A stretch of 48,011 nucleotides of DNA, taken from positions 1-48,011 of the forward strand of contig NZ_AP019659.1 of NCBI RefSeq assembly GCF_009938225.1. The letters are read 5' to 3'. The notes under the pieces are model-generated. The model saw only the letters and a list, made by a program, of their open reading frames with translations. It had not been told where the DNA came from and made no database searches. Made by a program: the position numbers and the translations under genes. How positions within the stretch are numbered: position 1 is the stretch's first letter; each line of letters starts with the position of its first letter. Shown piece by piece: positions 9,250 to 17,729 of the stretch. This stretch comes from Vibrio ponticus. GTDB taxonomy: Bacteria > Pseudomonadota > Gammaproteobacteria > Enterobacterales > Vibrionaceae.

Positions 9250-9711
9250 CTAATTTTTCCCAAGAGAAGTGTCTTTCCTGAATTTCATATATAAATCGAG
9301 AAACTTCATTACTGTATCCAGTTCTTCGGATGATAAAGGCTCTAGGTACTTTTCGAGTTGCTCGGAATAGTTATCGTTAACTTTTTGTCTAGCAAAATAT
9401 AACTCTATGCCCAATTCAGTTAGTGTAATGTCCATATATCTAGCATCGATTGAATTTTTATTGATTACAATCAAACCCTTATCACCAATTCGCTTAAGCA
9501 TTTGTGATATGGCACTTTTAGACTTGTACATTTTTTTTGATATGTTAGTGACAGAAATTCGATCATTTTCATAAATATACTTAACCAAAAAAGCCTCAGA
9601 AGGAGTGTATGTACCCTCAACATCTCCATACGTTCTCGCTTTTTTGTCGTATACATTCTCGACATCTTGCATCTCTGAAAATGTATCAATAATTTCTAAA
9701 AATTTGTTCAT
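9250..9711 (-). CDS. MarR-family transcriptional regulator
   Basis: A 153-residue winged-helix protein. The recognition helix lies near residues 53-75 (TNISKKMYKSKSAISQMLKRI) and the wing near 80-95 with the family-typical D-R segment (IDARYMDITLTELG). The C-terminal helix would complete the dimer. MarR proteins are usually ligand-released repressors. Its likely targets are the two tandem palindromes between it and the antiporter. The ATG at 9711 is chosen; a GTG two codons upstream is possible. Confidence 0.88.
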   Translation of the reverse strand: MNKFLEIIDTFSEMQDVENVYDKKARTYGDVEGTYTPSEAFLVKYIYENDRISVTNISKKMYKSKSAISQMLKRIGDKGLIVINKNSIDARYMDITLTELGIELYFARQKVNDNYSEQLEKYLEPLSSEELDTVMKFLDLYMKFRKDTSLGKN

Positions 9712-9995
9712 AAACACTATCTCGGGGCGATAAAAATCGGTTAATACTACACTATATTATTAGCAAGGCTACTTCATGTTCCGCATACCAACACCAAAAC
9801 TCGGTCTACAGTGTTTAAGAAGACCTAACTTTTATTGGCATATAAATCAATACATAACCTTATCAATGGAGGGGGATTTTAATTATTCCTACATTAAAAA
9901 TAAGGTAAGTAACTTCTTTGGATTTAGGAATAACATTACCCATATACGAATAAATTAGTATTCGGACTACTGATTAAAAAGCTAATTTGCACCAT
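9712..9995. other. A+T-rich gap between marR and the resolvase
   Basis: A 284-base stretch. A 60-codon frame at 9776-9958 has no ribosome site and no family features, and I see no reliable gene or repeat. It probably holds the marR promoter and the edge of the antiporter module. Confidence 0.5.
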
Positions 9996-10544
9996 TCACA
10001 GTTTATTGGCTAAAACCTTATACACCGTCGTCCGACTGCAACCCAACTCTTTACTGATCGCATGCTTGTTCATTCCTTGCTCTGCCAGCGCTTGTATGCG
10101 CTGATGAAGCGTCTTATCAGGAAATCGGCCGAGGTGCCTTCCTTCGGCTCTGGCGCGCTCCCTACCTTCATTACAACGCTTTAGAATACGTTTTCGCTCC
10201 ATTTCTGCGAACGCTGATATTGTGGTGTAAATAACCCGACCGACATCGCTGTTAATATCTACGTTACCTAAATCATGGAAGACGAGACCTGCACCTTTTT
10301 GTGCCAGGGTATCGGCAATTTGTAATGCATCGATGGTGTTACGAGCCAAGCGGTCAACTTTCATTACGTGGATGGTGTCGCCTTCGCGGGAAAAATCGAT
10401 CATAGCGTTTAACTGAGTGCGTTCCGAATCTTTACCACTGGCACTTTCTTGGAAAATTTTTTCACAACCGAGTTGGGTAAGCTGATCTACTTGAATCGCT
10501 AGAGATTGATCGCTGGAACTGACGCGCGCGTAGCCTATTTGCAT
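9996..10544 (-). CDS. Serine recombinase, Tn3-resolvase/Pin type
   Basis: A 182-residue small serine recombinase. It has the catalytic serine in GYARVSSSDQS near residue 10, the VMKVDRLARNT motif, the long E helix (SAFAEMERKRILKRCNEGRERARAEGR) and a C-terminal helix-turn-helix (MNKHAISKELGCSRTTVYKVL). It resolves plasmid or transposon cointegrates at a res site, probably the dyad-rich 10557-10670 stretch immediately upstream. The ATG at 10544 begins the conserved MQIGYARVS; a TTG four codons earlier is less likely. No transposase lies beside it, so it may be a plasmid-maintenance resolvase or a transposon remnant. Confidence 0.9.
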   Translation of the reverse strand: MQIGYARVSSSDQSLAIQVDQLTQLGCEKIFQESASGKDSERTQLNAMIDFSREGDTIHVMKVDRLARNTIDALQIADTLAQKGAGLVFHDLGNVDINSDVGRVIYTTISAFAEMERKRILKRCNEGRERARAEGRHLGRFPDKTLHQRIQALAEQGMNKHAISKELGCSRTTVYKVLANKL

Positions 10545-10556
10545 GATGGACACCAA

Positions 10557-10665
10557 AATTGTTCAAAAACATATAATTTATATTATGGGCATGTACATTT
10601 GAATTCAACAGGACATATTGGACGCAATGAGGTACTTATAAGTTTAGTGACCTAAAAGTACACCT
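10557..10665. other. Possible res site for the adjacent resolvase
   Basis: The stretch upstream of the resolvase contains a 30-bp imperfect dyad at 10632-10661 (GTACTT...AAGTAC ends), the size of a resolvase-binding subsite, and GGACATATTGGAC at about 10611-10623. Assignment is by position and dyad size only. Confidence 0.35.
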
Positions 10666-10698
10666 TTATGGACACTCCCTTTTCCCATCCCCTCGAAT

Positions 10699-10730
10699 GA
10701 TTCGCATGAATCGAACGATTCGACTATAAT
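10699..10730 (+). promoter_or_regulatory. phd-parE promoter and overlapping operators
   Basis: Overlapping dyads GATTCGCATGAATC (10699-10712) and GAATCGAACGATTC (10708-10721) immediately precede a consensus -10 box TATAAT (10725-10730). This fits autorepression by the antitoxin. Confidence 0.65.
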
Positions 10731-10750
10731 GAACGAAAAAGGAGCACTCT

Positions 10751-11011
10751 ATGCAATCATTAACCGCTAATACGGCAAAAACTAAATTTGGTGACCTACT
10801 TATGAAGGTACAGCGTGAGCCTGTACAAATCAGCAAAAATGGTTCACCGGTGGCAGTCATGATGTCATGCGAAGAATATGCAGAGCTTGAAGCTTTAAAG
10901 ATGGCCATGGTGAAGTCGCGTTTTGAGCAAGCGGAGCGAGATATCGCGAATGATAATTTGGTCGATGGCGATACCTTCATGAACGAATTGGATCTAGGCA
11001 AGTTTGACTAA
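10751..11011 (+). CDS. Phd/YefM-family antitoxin
   Basis: An 86-residue antitoxin with the Phd/YefM N-terminal DNA-binding domain (TANTAKTKFGDLLMKVQREP, then VQISKNGSPVAVMMS) and an acidic flexible C-terminus that should wrap the toxin. It overlaps the toxin start by one base (TAATG), so translation is coupled. It likely represses its own promoter through the dyads at 10699-10721. The pair would stabilise the plasmid by killing plasmid-free daughters. Confidence 0.9.
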   Translation: MQSLTANTAKTKFGDLLMKVQREPVQISKNGSPVAVMMSCEEYAELEALKMAMVKSRFEQAERDIANDNLVDGDTFMNELDLGKFD

Positions 11012-11310
11012 TGGCACAATACAAACTTTCTCCTGCCGCACAGACCGATCTTATCGATATCCGCCGCTACACACTCGAAAACTGGGGAAGTGTGCAATGG
11101 ACTAACTATTTCAATGAACTCAAACAATCAATGACGTTGTTAGCCAATAACGAATTAATTGGTATCGACATGCCCGAACTGGGTGCGGGTTATTGCCGCT
11201 TTCCTTTAAAGCATCATGTGATTTACTACATTAGAAAACCGGACCATATTGTTATCGCCGCGGTATTGGGTCGCAATATGTCCCCTGCTAAGCACTTTCA
11301 GCAACAGTGA
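11011..11310 (+). CDS. ParE/RelE-superfamily toxin
   Basis: A 99-residue protein with the ParE pattern: MAQYKLSPAAQTDLIDIRRYTLENWG at the N-terminus, then GAGYCRFPLKHHVIYYIRKPDHIVIAAVLGRNM. ParE toxins poison DNA gyrase. The mix of a Phd-type antitoxin with a ParE-type toxin is known in Vibrio. Its last 23 bases overlap the 3' end of the convergent recombinase gene. Confidence 0.9.
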   Translation: MAQYKLSPAAQTDLIDIRRYTLENWGSVQWTNYFNELKQSMTLLANNELIGIDMPELGAGYCRFPLKHHVIYYIRKPDHIVIAAVLGRNMSPAKHFQQQ

Positions 11311-11911
11311 TCGCTTTTATACCTTTGCGCTTAATGTAATCACGCAGCGTACTTGGCGCTTCATCAATCAATTTGGCGGTTGGGCGAATTCCCAACCCTA
11401 ATTTTATGTACTTTTCTATCTGATCACGTTTGGCGTCTAACTTTAAGCGCTCAGCGGGACCTTTTGGTCGACCGAGTATCACGCCGGCCTTTTTCCTGGC
11501 TGCTAGAGCTTCTTTGGTGCGCATTGAGATAAATTCGCGCTCAATTTCAGCCGCTAAACCCAATACCGTCGCGGTAATACGAGCTTGCATTGAACCATCC
11601 AATTGCATGTTTTGTTTGGCAATGTATACATCAATACCTTTCTCCATGCAGATCTCAAGCACTTCTAATACTTGCAAGGTTGAACGAGCGATCCGGCTGA
11701 CTTCGGCAAAGATGAGTTTGTCTCCCCTTTCCATACCTTCAATTAGTCGACCAAGTTTGCGTTCGTGCCATTTCTTTTTACCTGTGACGACATCTTCAAC
11801 AAAACAAAGATCACCAATCCCAAATTTATTGCAGTATTCATAAATGCCGTGTTTTTGATTCGCGGTATCTTGGCTATCTGATGACACTCTTAAGTAAGCG
11901 TAATGACTCAT
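11288..11911 (-). CDS. Serine recombinase (plasmid resolvase), second copy
   Basis: A 207-residue serine recombinase unlike the one at 9996-10544. It has catalytic serine in YAYLRVSSDSQDT near residue 10, FAEVSRIARST, the E helix (LGLAAEIEREFISMRTKEALAARK) and a C-terminal DNA-binding segment (IRPTAKLIDEAPSTLRDYI). It is adjacent to the replication origin, a common place for a multimer-resolution recombinase. A strong AAGGAGG ribosome site precedes the ATG but is enclosed in a 6-bp hairpin (11917-11932). Confidence 0.9.
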   Translation of the reverse strand: MSHYAYLRVSSDSQDTANQKHGIYEYCNKFGIGDLCFVEDVVTGKKKWHERKLGRLIEGMERGDKLIFAEVSRIARSTLQVLEVLEICMEKGIDVYIAKQNMQLDGSMQARITATVLGLAAEIEREFISMRTKEALAARKKAGVILGRPKGPAERLKLDAKRDQIEKYIKLGLGIRPTAKLIDEAPSTLRDYIKRKGIKAITVAESA

Positions 11912-11916
11912 GGTCC

Positions 11917-11932
11917 CTCCTTGTGTAAGGAG
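11917..11932 (-). promoter_or_regulatory. Hairpin sequestering the recombinase ribosome site
   Basis: CTCCTT-acac-AAGGAG on the minus strand, with the Shine-Dalgarno AAGGAG forming one arm, five bases before the ATG. This would reduce translation in the folded state. Confidence 0.5.
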
Positions 11933-12501
11933 TTGTTATAGCAAGAGTCTGTAATGAGAAAGTGCGGTTTGACCTAATTTGTGATCATAAGAAAAAAGAG
12001 AAAGATTGATTTTGGATTGTGGGCAACTGTGTAAATCTTTGATTTTCCAGTTATCCACAATAACTATAAGGATCTATATATATCTATATATTACTATTTT
12101 AACTATGAGATCTATAAGATCTATAGACCTTGTAAGCTATTGTTTTTAAATGATAAATCAAGCTCAAATGATCATATTTAAGGTGTTTAGATAACAAAAT
12201 ATAGGTGGTGATGATCATATTATAGGTCTTAATGATCTTATATCAGGTCATTGATGACATATTTTAGGTGTTTGAGTGTAAATATTAGGTGTTTAGATGA
12301 CACATTTTAGGTGTTGCCTCATTTGAGTGCCTATAACGTGACAAATTTGAGGTATAGATGACATATTTTAGGTTTCGGTGTCCTAATTTTGGGCATGTAC
12401 CTCGCTTGAACACCACTTTCTCGCCTAAAAAAAGTCACTTAAAGAGAAAAACACCTAAATAATGTCATTTATTTGAAGTGAACACCTAAAAAGTGTTTGC
12501 T
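11933..12501. other. Replication origin (DnaA box, A+T-rich unwinding region, iteron array)
   Basis: A DnaA box TTATCCACA at 12051-12059 is followed by an A+T-rich stretch (12060-12130) with three GATCTATA repeats carrying Dam sites. Then comes an array of direct repeats every 21-22 bases at 12169-12378. Two inverted iterons at about 12450-12467 and 12481-12495 lie next to the rep stop. This is the expected order for an iteron-controlled theta origin. Confidence 0.85.
12169..12378 (+). repeat. Iteron array, about ten 21-22-bp repeats
   Basis: Core TGACATATTTTAGGTGTTT. Units begin near 12169, 12192, 12212, 12233, 12255, 12277, 12298, 12339 and 12359; the slot at about 12319 is degenerate. The spacing of two helical turns puts all units on one face. 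These should be binding sites for the Rep protein. Confidence 0.9.
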
Positions 12502-13578
12502 TTAATAATCCGGGTTATTACTCATAGTCGCGAGCGTGTCTATCTTTTCCATCAATGAGTCGATATCCGTCTGCTCTGCTTCCTCAACCTGCTGAACTTG
12601 TTGGAAATGTCTTCGTGATAAACTCTCTTCTACTTTTAGAGCTTGTTCATCGCGACCTATGTATCGGTAAGCTATCGCAAGGTTTTCCAGTTCTGAATCG
12701 GTGAGTTTGACATTGTTTTGTAAACGCTTAAGTTCAAGTTCGCGGATGTTTTTGAGTGCATCATGTTGGTTTAGCTCGTCGATGGTGCCCAATTTTATCC
12801 AGCGGAAAAGGAACTTAATGCCTGTAATTGAGCGACCTTTTTTGATCACCTCAAAACCTTTCTCACCTTTGTCGCTTTCTAAGAACAACAACTCTTTACT
12901 GATCTGTGGATGCTCAGAGAGCTCTTTGATGCTCTCACGGATGCAGCGCTTCATAAAAACGCTGTTGTTTTTAAATGATGCTTTGTCTTTTTTCAGTTTG
13001 CCAACTTCATCAAGTAAACCAAACACGCCTTTTAACTCGTCTAGTTTTTGTGAGTGCATTTCAAAGCCCTTGTCTTTAAAGCGGCTAAGAAGCTCATACA
13101 ATCTTTTTGAGTATTCTTTTTTTACATCGAAGAAGTTGCGAGTATTGATCAGAGCAAAGCCTTGATTGTATTCGATGTACTCAGATTTCAGCATATCGTT
13201 AGGTACCATAGTCAGAACACCGCTTTTATAGGCAATGTGCTTGAACAATGGACGGTAATCGAACTCGGTGTCTCCTTTTGGAGTTTCCACCTTAATACCA
13301 ATTTTTCGACTAGCTAAACGGTTGGCGACTGGGCTTAGATTGCTACCAATGTGTTTGGATTCGACCCCAAGCCATTCTGAGAGTTGGTGGGAAGTAAATT
13401 CATAATGAGGAGTCGACTGGTCCCAATCTGCTGCTTTCATGTGTGCCACCATTAAGGCAAACATGTCCGCTTCACGTGAAGAAAGATCTTGTCGGCTAAA
13501 GACAAGTTGATGCCCTTTCTTGATATGTTTCGGTAGGTTATCGCTAACGACTGGGTAAAAATACTCTTCATTATCCAT
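12502..13578 (-). CDS. rep: Plasmid replication initiator, Rep_3/RepB family
   Basis: A 358-residue Rep_3-type initiator with two winged-helix domains. Visible features are LVFSRQDLSSREADMFALMVAHM near the N-terminus, the NTRNFFDVKKEYSKRLYELLSRFKD segment typical of the family, and a basic second domain. It binds iterons and opens the origin. The C-terminal 60 residues are extended and glutamine/glutamate-rich. The start is uncertain: ATG at 13578 and TTG at 13602 both lack a good ribosome site; the ATG is preferred. Iterons lie just past its stop and also overlap its promoter and start, so autoregulation is expected. Confidence 0.9.
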   Translation of the reverse strand: MDNEEYFYPVVSDNLPKHIKKGHQLVFSRQDLSSREADMFALMVAHMKAADWDQSTPHYEFTSHQLSEWLGVESKHIGSNLSPVANRLASRKIGIKVETPKGDTEFDYRPLFKHIAYKSGVLTMVPNDMLKSEYIEYNQGFALINTRNFFDVKKEYSKRLYELLSRFKDKGFEMHSQKLDELKGVFGLLDEVGKLKKDKASFKNNSVFMKRCIRESIKELSEHPQISKELLFLESDKGEKGFEVIKKGRSITGIKFLFRWIKLGTIDELNQHDALKNIRELELKRLQNNVKLTDSELENLAIAYRYIGRDEQALKVEESLSRRHFQQVQQVEEAEQTDIDSLMEKIDTLATMSNNPDY

Positions 13579-13596
13579 TAACAAAAAATCCAATGC

Positions 13597-13663
13597 TGAC
13601 AAAATCTAGGTAATTATGACATCTTTTAGGTGTATATCTAGTATTTCCACCTAAATTTTGTCA
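13597..13663. promoter_or_regulatory. Rep autoregulatory operator (iteron copies)
   Basis: Two direct iteron copies start at 13597 and 13617 and one inverted copy (CACCTAAATTTTGTCA) lies at 13648-13663. They surround the region upstream of rep. Inverted iterons at the initiator's own promoter are the classic dimer-binding autorepression site. Confidence 0.75.
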
Positions 13664-14527
13664 TCTATGTGTCAATTTCGTGAATTCATCCTAGGTAAAT
13701 GCAATTCATAAGATTGTTAAGATCAGATTTTTCTCAGTGGATCGGATCTCGCGGTCTCCGTTTTGTCCCCCATATGCCTCCCGTTATACGTTCAAAGAGA
13801 TTTTCACTTTTTAAGGAATGCTTAACGAAGCCAAATTAATTGAGTAACTTACTCACTTGGTCGTTGCGGGAGCAGACGCCAGCGATGTGAAATAATTGGG
13901 TGGCATTTAGGCTTGTCTAAATGAAATAAGAGTAAGTGACAATGTAATGCCGTCTTACGGGGGACGCGATTGACCAATGGTGTTGTGTGGACAATTGATA
14001 AACGGGTTAACAAGTGATGCCTAGCTGTTAGGTTGATTTAGTCAGTACACAGACCAGTCTAGGAAAGGGAAGAGAGTAACGCCTCAACCTGCAGCGGTGC
14101 GGCGAGCCGTGTGACTATGCCCAGCCTTAACTAATCTGTCACGTAAATACGCACCTGATAACGCATTATGTTGAAAAACCAACATCAAATAGAGAGTCGG
14201 ATCTTGGGTTGACGTTAACGCTTTTGTGTTGCATCACCCAGCCCCGTCTTAGAACCCTAATGTGCGAAATAAACGGTCATTACTTTTGTTCACCTCCCTA
14301 TTCTTGTCTTTTTATCGCTCTCATCACTTTTATTTACCCCTTCCTTTTGGTTTAAATTTTTTCTGGTTGTGCAGAAATAACCGCTGGCATTCGCGCGAAT
14401 ACGGCAGGCGTTTTTAGTGGCGATAAACAACTCAATTACAAGCAAGCTTCTGTGCACTCTCAAGCTCGCTTCATCAGCTTTCATCTGCTGGCAAAGCGCG
14501 TATGGTCGGTAAAGAGGATAAGACATC
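13664..14527. other. Non-coding region between rep and the four-gene operon
   Basis: About 860 bases without a supported gene. There are small dyads, such as CATTTAG-gcttgt-CTAAATG at 13904-13923 within a GGCATT/AATGCC pair, and GC-rich clusters. A divergent 79-codon frame at 14290-14529 has no protein-like features. It probably holds the promoter for the operon starting at 14528. I cannot identify an oriT. Confidence 0.45.
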
Positions 14528-15250
14528 ATGCGATTTTTGAAACTCAGAACCGATCATAACCGAATACGTAAAGATGGCGCGCGCTATGTCACGCCGTTAG
14601 TGGTGGATGCACCGCGCCGCTTTGCTCCGAGCCGTGATCGAAAGGAAACCTGCTTGCGCCGAAAACAGTGCCAGCTCATCACGGGCGCACACGACTCGGG
14701 AAAGAGTCGCTGGTTAACGCGCCTGCGAGACAACCGGCACGAAATATGGGGGAAGAAAACGCAGCCTGTCTTACTAGAGGGTCTTTTACCTCTCTCTAGT
14801 TGGGTTGAAATTAAGGGCATCGATAAGTGGTACAGCAAATACCGCCAAGATGAGAGCCAAGCCATGCATTGGCATAAACTCAACTTGCAACAGAAGGCCG
14901 ATTTGCTGGCTGATTACTTGGTGGATACCCAGTCCTTACTCTTTATTGATGACGCGCATAAGCTCACCGGTCGCAAAGCGCAGATCGCGAGAAAGTGCTT
15001 GTTGTCAGCAAAAATATGGCTGATCACCTGCAGCGAAGAGGGTCGTTTGCCGCCATCCATACGCCCTATTATTGAGCGACGTGATCCGCAACGCATCAAT
15101 TTAGAGAGTGATGTCAGTTACGACACCACTAAAGCGCTGATTTGGTTTATGGTGGCATTGTGTGTGGTCGCGGGTGCTTGGGAAGCGGGCGCGGTGATTG
15201 GTGGGCTGCAGATGTTGGGTTCGGGAAGGAGGTCGACGCGTGCTGATTAG
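14528..15250 (+). CDS. P-loop ATPase with C-terminal membrane segment, unknown role
   Basis: A 240-residue protein with a Walker A motif (ITGAHDSGKSRWL), a Walker B motif (SLLFIDDAHKL) and a sensor-like strand (WLITCSEEG), all of AAA/STAND-like spacing. One hydrophobic segment lies near the C-terminus (ALIWFMVALCVVAGAWEAGA), so the ATPase is probably tethered to the inner membrane with its catalytic part in the cytoplasm. The basic N-terminus contains several arginines. GAGG lies upstream of the ATG. It overlaps the next gene by 11 bases, so the products probably act together. I do not recognise a named family. Confidence 0.7.
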   Translation: MRFLKLRTDHNRIRKDGARYVTPLVVDAPRRFAPSRDRKETCLRRKQCQLITGAHDSGKSRWLTRLRDNRHEIWGKKTQPVLLEGLLPLSSWVEIKGIDKWYSKYRQDESQAMHWHKLNLQQKADLLADYLVDTQSLLFIDDAHKLTGRKAQIARKCLLSAKIWLITCSEEGRLPPSIRPIIERRDPQRINLESDVSYDTTKALIWFMVALCVVAGAWEAGAVIGGLQMLGSGRRSTRAD

Positions 15251-16001
15251 TTTTGCCATCGCAATCACGTTGATATTTTCGTTTCGGGAGGTGTTTGCCG
15301 CTGATTGGGGAATTGAAATACCGTGGCAAGAGCCGGAAGTCATAGCACCTGAAATCAAACCGTTTGAGCTCCCTACCCTTAAAGGCGTCGCCCCTCACTA
15401 CAACACCCCTACTCCGGCATTGAAACCAGCGCCCAAAATAGACCCTGACCGGATTTTTCACACTGTGCTGAGTTGCTACCCAGAGAAGAGCAAATTCAAA
15501 TTGGACTTGAATTTGGTGGCTGGGATGAAAACCAATCTTGATGAGTACAACAGTGATGATTGGCCGGAGATCTCGGAGCACTATATTGGCATCGTAGGCA
15601 AGATGCCGCTCTACTCTTCCACTGAGCAATCTCGCGAACGCCAATGGGAATATCAACGGCGTACCGCGACTGCCACGTCGGTAGCGGCATTTACTCAAGC
15701 GTTGGCGGACCGCAATTATGCGTATCGCTTAATGGGGCTTTATCTGTCGCTTGAGGCGCGCGCACAACGGCGAGTAGCGCAAGGCGTGGCCAATGTATCG
15801 GAGCAAGTCACCTTGCTAGAAAAAGTCGCCACTGCGCACCGTGATGTATTAGCGCATGAAGCCAAAATTGTGGAGCATCGCTTAGTCTTGGTGGCGTTAT
15901 GTGAGGAGAGCTACAGTGAACAAGTGAACCACTATTTGCAGCAGCTCGCTTACTTACCTCCTCCGCCTAACCAACCCTTAGCGCAAGAGAACGCTCGTTG
16001 A
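15240..16001 (+). CDS. Exported protein of unknown function
   Basis: The GTG at 15240 is preferred because AAGGAGG lies seven bases upstream and the protein then begins with a good signal peptide (hydrophobic LISFAIAITLIFSF, cleavage near VFA-AD). The mature part is about 230 residues, proline-rich at first, then largely helical with possible coiled-coil content between residues 150 and 240. It is likely periplasmic. It overlaps both neighbours, and the arrangement (membrane ATPase, exported helical protein, membrane YdjM-like protein) suggests an envelope complex. Function not recognised. Confidence 0.65.
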   Translation: MLISFAIAITLIFSFREVFAADWGIEIPWQEPEVIAPEIKPFELPTLKGVAPHYNTPTPALKPAPKIDPDRIFHTVLSCYPEKSKFKLDLNLVAGMKTNLDEYNSDDWPEISEHYIGIVGKMPLYSSTEQSRERQWEYQRRTATATSVAAFTQALADRNYAYRLMGLYLSLEARAQRRVAQGVANVSEQVTLLEKVATAHRDVLAHEAKIVEHRLVLVALCEESYSEQVNHYLQQLAYLPPPPNQPLAQENAR

Positions 16002-16516
16002 AGTGGCTTAATCACGGCTTAATTGCCGGTTCAATTTGCGCGGTGATCTCACCGCCGCATGTGCCAATCTGTATTGCTGGCGCAACGGCGCCGGATTGGT
16101 TGGAATATCTTTTTAAGTTGTCGGGCAAGCACATCAAACATCGTGGCGTGACGCATATTTTTACCCATTGGTTGATTGCCGCGATTGCGTGCACATTGGT
16201 GTGGGATTACCAAGGAATTGGGATGGCGTTTGCCTGGGGCGGTGTAAGCCACATACTCACCGATGCGATGACGGTTTCAGGTGTGCCTTTTTCGCCCTAC
16301 AGCGACCGACGCTTTCATTTGTTCGGTGGTCGATTTCGCACCGGTGACCCGGTGGAGTACGCAATTGCCGCTGGTGTTGTTTTGTTGTGTTTGGCGTTTG
16401 TCCATCTGACGGGAGGACAAGGTTTTGCGCCATTCTTTTACGATTGGTCGGGGATGTATAACGAGGGGCTCATCGATGCACAGGAGTGGAAACAGAACCG
16501 ATTTAGACTGATTTAA
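15998..16516 (+). CDS. YdjM-like membrane-bound metal-dependent hydrolase family protein
   Basis: A 172-residue inner-membrane protein with four or so hydrophobic segments and the conserved polar residues of the YdjM/DUF457 family: an N-terminal histidine (LNHGLIAG), an aspartate (ATAPDWLEYL), HRGVTHIFTHW, and GGVSHILTDAMT. Members are often called metal-dependent hydrolases, but the reaction is not established. The start is a TTG overlapping the upstream stop (TTGA), consistent with translational coupling. Confidence 0.75.
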   Translation: MKWLNHGLIAGSICAVISPPHVPICIAGATAPDWLEYLFKLSGKHIKHRGVTHIFTHWLIAAIACTLVWDYQGIGMAFAWGGVSHILTDAMTVSGVPFSPYSDRRFHLFGGRFRTGDPVEYAIAAGVVLLCLAFVHLTGGQGFAPFFYDWSGMYNEGLIDAQEWKQNRFRLI

Positions 16517-16528
16517 AGGGGAGAAAAG

Positions 16529-16557
16529 TTGTCAATATTCAGGCTGAATAATGACAA
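16529..16557. repeat. 29-bp near-perfect palindrome with core shared by parB
   Basis: The 14-base arms match at 13 of 14 positions around a central G. The 13-bp core ATTCAGGCTGAAT also occurs as ATTCAGCCTGAAT inside parB (about 21552) and in the parB fragment (about 19069). Flanking bases are shared too (22 contiguous matching bases on opposite strands). Candidate parS or recombination scar. Confidence 0.55.
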
Positions 16558-16684
16558 GTATTGCTCAGAATTAGTACGCCAAAGTAAATTTGCTTATTGG
16601 CTTTTCATTACCCAAGTGCTCTTTAAACTTTTGAGCTTTTTTTATGCCATTTGGGTCAATAAGGCCGAGAAAATCGACAACTGA
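16529..16684 (+). CDS. 51-residue single-span membrane protein
   Basis: A short frame starting with TTG, preceded by GGGGAG at good spacing and lying 12 bases after the YdjM-like stop. The product has a polar N-terminus (MSIFRLNNDKYCSEL), one membrane segment of about 22 residues (FAYWLFITQVLFKLLSFFYA) and a charged tail. Position and ribosome site suggest a fourth member of the operon. Its first codons coincide with the 29-bp palindrome at 16529-16557, so the frame could be fortuitous. Confidence 0.5.
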   Translation: MSIFRLNNDKYCSELVRQSKFAYWLFITQVLFKLLSFFYAIWVNKAEKIDN

Positions 16685-16769
16685 CCATGTGTAAAGCTGA
16701 GGTAGTTGTAAGAAGCTTTATATATTGTATCTTGGTTGGAGCATAGTCGGCATGGCGTGATCATACGGT

Positions 16770-16800
16770 ACTACTGAATGAAGATGAACTATTCAGTAGT
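16770..16800. repeat. Inverted repeat downstream of the SIR2-like gene
   Basis: Perfect 10-base arms ACTACTGAAT and ATTCAGTAGT with an 11-base spacer. Between it and the SIR2 stop is a small hairpin ATGCCT-caca-AGGCAT (about 16833-16848). Neither has a T run; possible factor-independent end of the minus-strand transcript. Confidence 0.4.
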
Positions 16801-16862
16801 CCATATACGTATGACACTCTAATTATGTAATGCCTCACAAGGCATATACTTAATCGATTAGA

Positions 16863-17729
16863 TTACCAACTTTGGTTTGCACTAATTGTTGCTCTGAGTT
16901 CTTCAACTTTAGAAACTAATTCTTCTAGGGACTCTGTGAGTTCAATATGCCCATTATTTGAAGAGTATTCTAAGAATTTCATTCTCATTGATTCATTTGC
17001 GATAGTTAAGATATCTGAATGAACTTCACCTGAAGGTAATGTCATATAATGAAATGGAGTTCTTCCGTGTGCAAATTGAATATCTTCAAATAACATTCGA
17101 ATGTCAGGGTCATCAGTTCCACAGCCAAGAAATAAGAATGTGTGCGTCAGTGCTAAAGATTTTAAAATTTCATAAAAAAGAACAAATTTTGTTCTTGCTT
17201 CTGCGTAATCACGTCGAGTGAATATAAGCTCTTGAGGAGAGTCCGCGGAACCATGAGTTTTTAGTATTAAGCGATGATCACCACCTAGTAAATAGTTAGC
17301 AATATCATTACTTGTATGATCTTTGACTAAAATTGTCCCTGCAGATTCAGTTCGAGCGTATGTATCATAAATTTGGTCAAAATTTGGTGTTAAAACAATG
17401 CTTGCGTCTAGTAAATAGATTTGTTTGTGTATATCAGCAGGAACATAACCTGCTTGATGGTATTCATGTTGGACTTTATCTATAAAAACATCAGTAGTTA
17501 ACCTGTTTTTTATAATTTCACAAGCCGTCAGATAATCATGTCTTGCTAATAACTCTTCGATGCATTCGGTATTATCCAGTCCTTGCATACAGTGTCGTAA
17601 AAACTCCTCCCAAGTATCGGGTCTTTTATCATGTCTATTTTTTGAGTTTTTGGAAATACCAGCACCTAATACGATTACGCAGCGGCGCCTAGCTAGAACA
17701 TCAACTAAGATTGGTGGCCATTCAATCAT
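16863..17729 (-). CDS. SIR2-like NAD-binding protein, possible defence effector
   Basis: A 288-residue stand-alone SIR2-superfamily protein (SIR2_2 type). It shows the NAD-binding GAGIS motif (VIVLGAGISKNS, residues 18-29), a TPNFDQIYD segment (114-122), the catalytic-type histidine in LKTHGSADSP (His159) and LGCGTDDPDIR (201-211). Proteins of this class in mobile elements commonly deplete NAD+ during phage infection (as in Thoeris and DSR systems), but here the role is inferred. It overlaps the upstream ParA-like gene by four bases (ATGA), so the two form one translational unit. No zinc-binding cysteines of protein deacetylases are seen. Confidence 0.8.
   Translation of the reverse strand: MIEWPPILVDVLARRRCVIVLGAGISKNSKNRHDKRPDTWEEFLRHCMQGLDNTECIEELLARHDYLTACEIIKNRLTTDVFIDKVQHEYHQAGYVPADIHKQIYLLDASIVLTPNFDQIYDTYARTESAGTILVKDHTSNDIANYLLGGDHRLILKTHGSADSPQELIFTRRDYAEARTKFVLFYEILKSLALTHTFLFLGCGTDDPDIRMLFEDIQFAHGRTPFHYMTLPSGEVHSDILTIANESMRMKFLEYSSNNGHIELTESLEELVSKVEELRATISANQSW

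Noticed and set aside
9776..9958. 60-codon plus-strand frame after marR
   Set aside because: No ribosome site, no recognisable domain, A+T-rich random composition.
13980..14060. Possible integron attC site (GTTAGGT box)
   Set aside because: No matching RYYYAAC box at a proper distance and no integrase or cassette array.
14290..14529. 79-codon minus-strand frame
   Set aside because: Sits in the promoter region of the 14528 operon, biased composition and no ribosome site.
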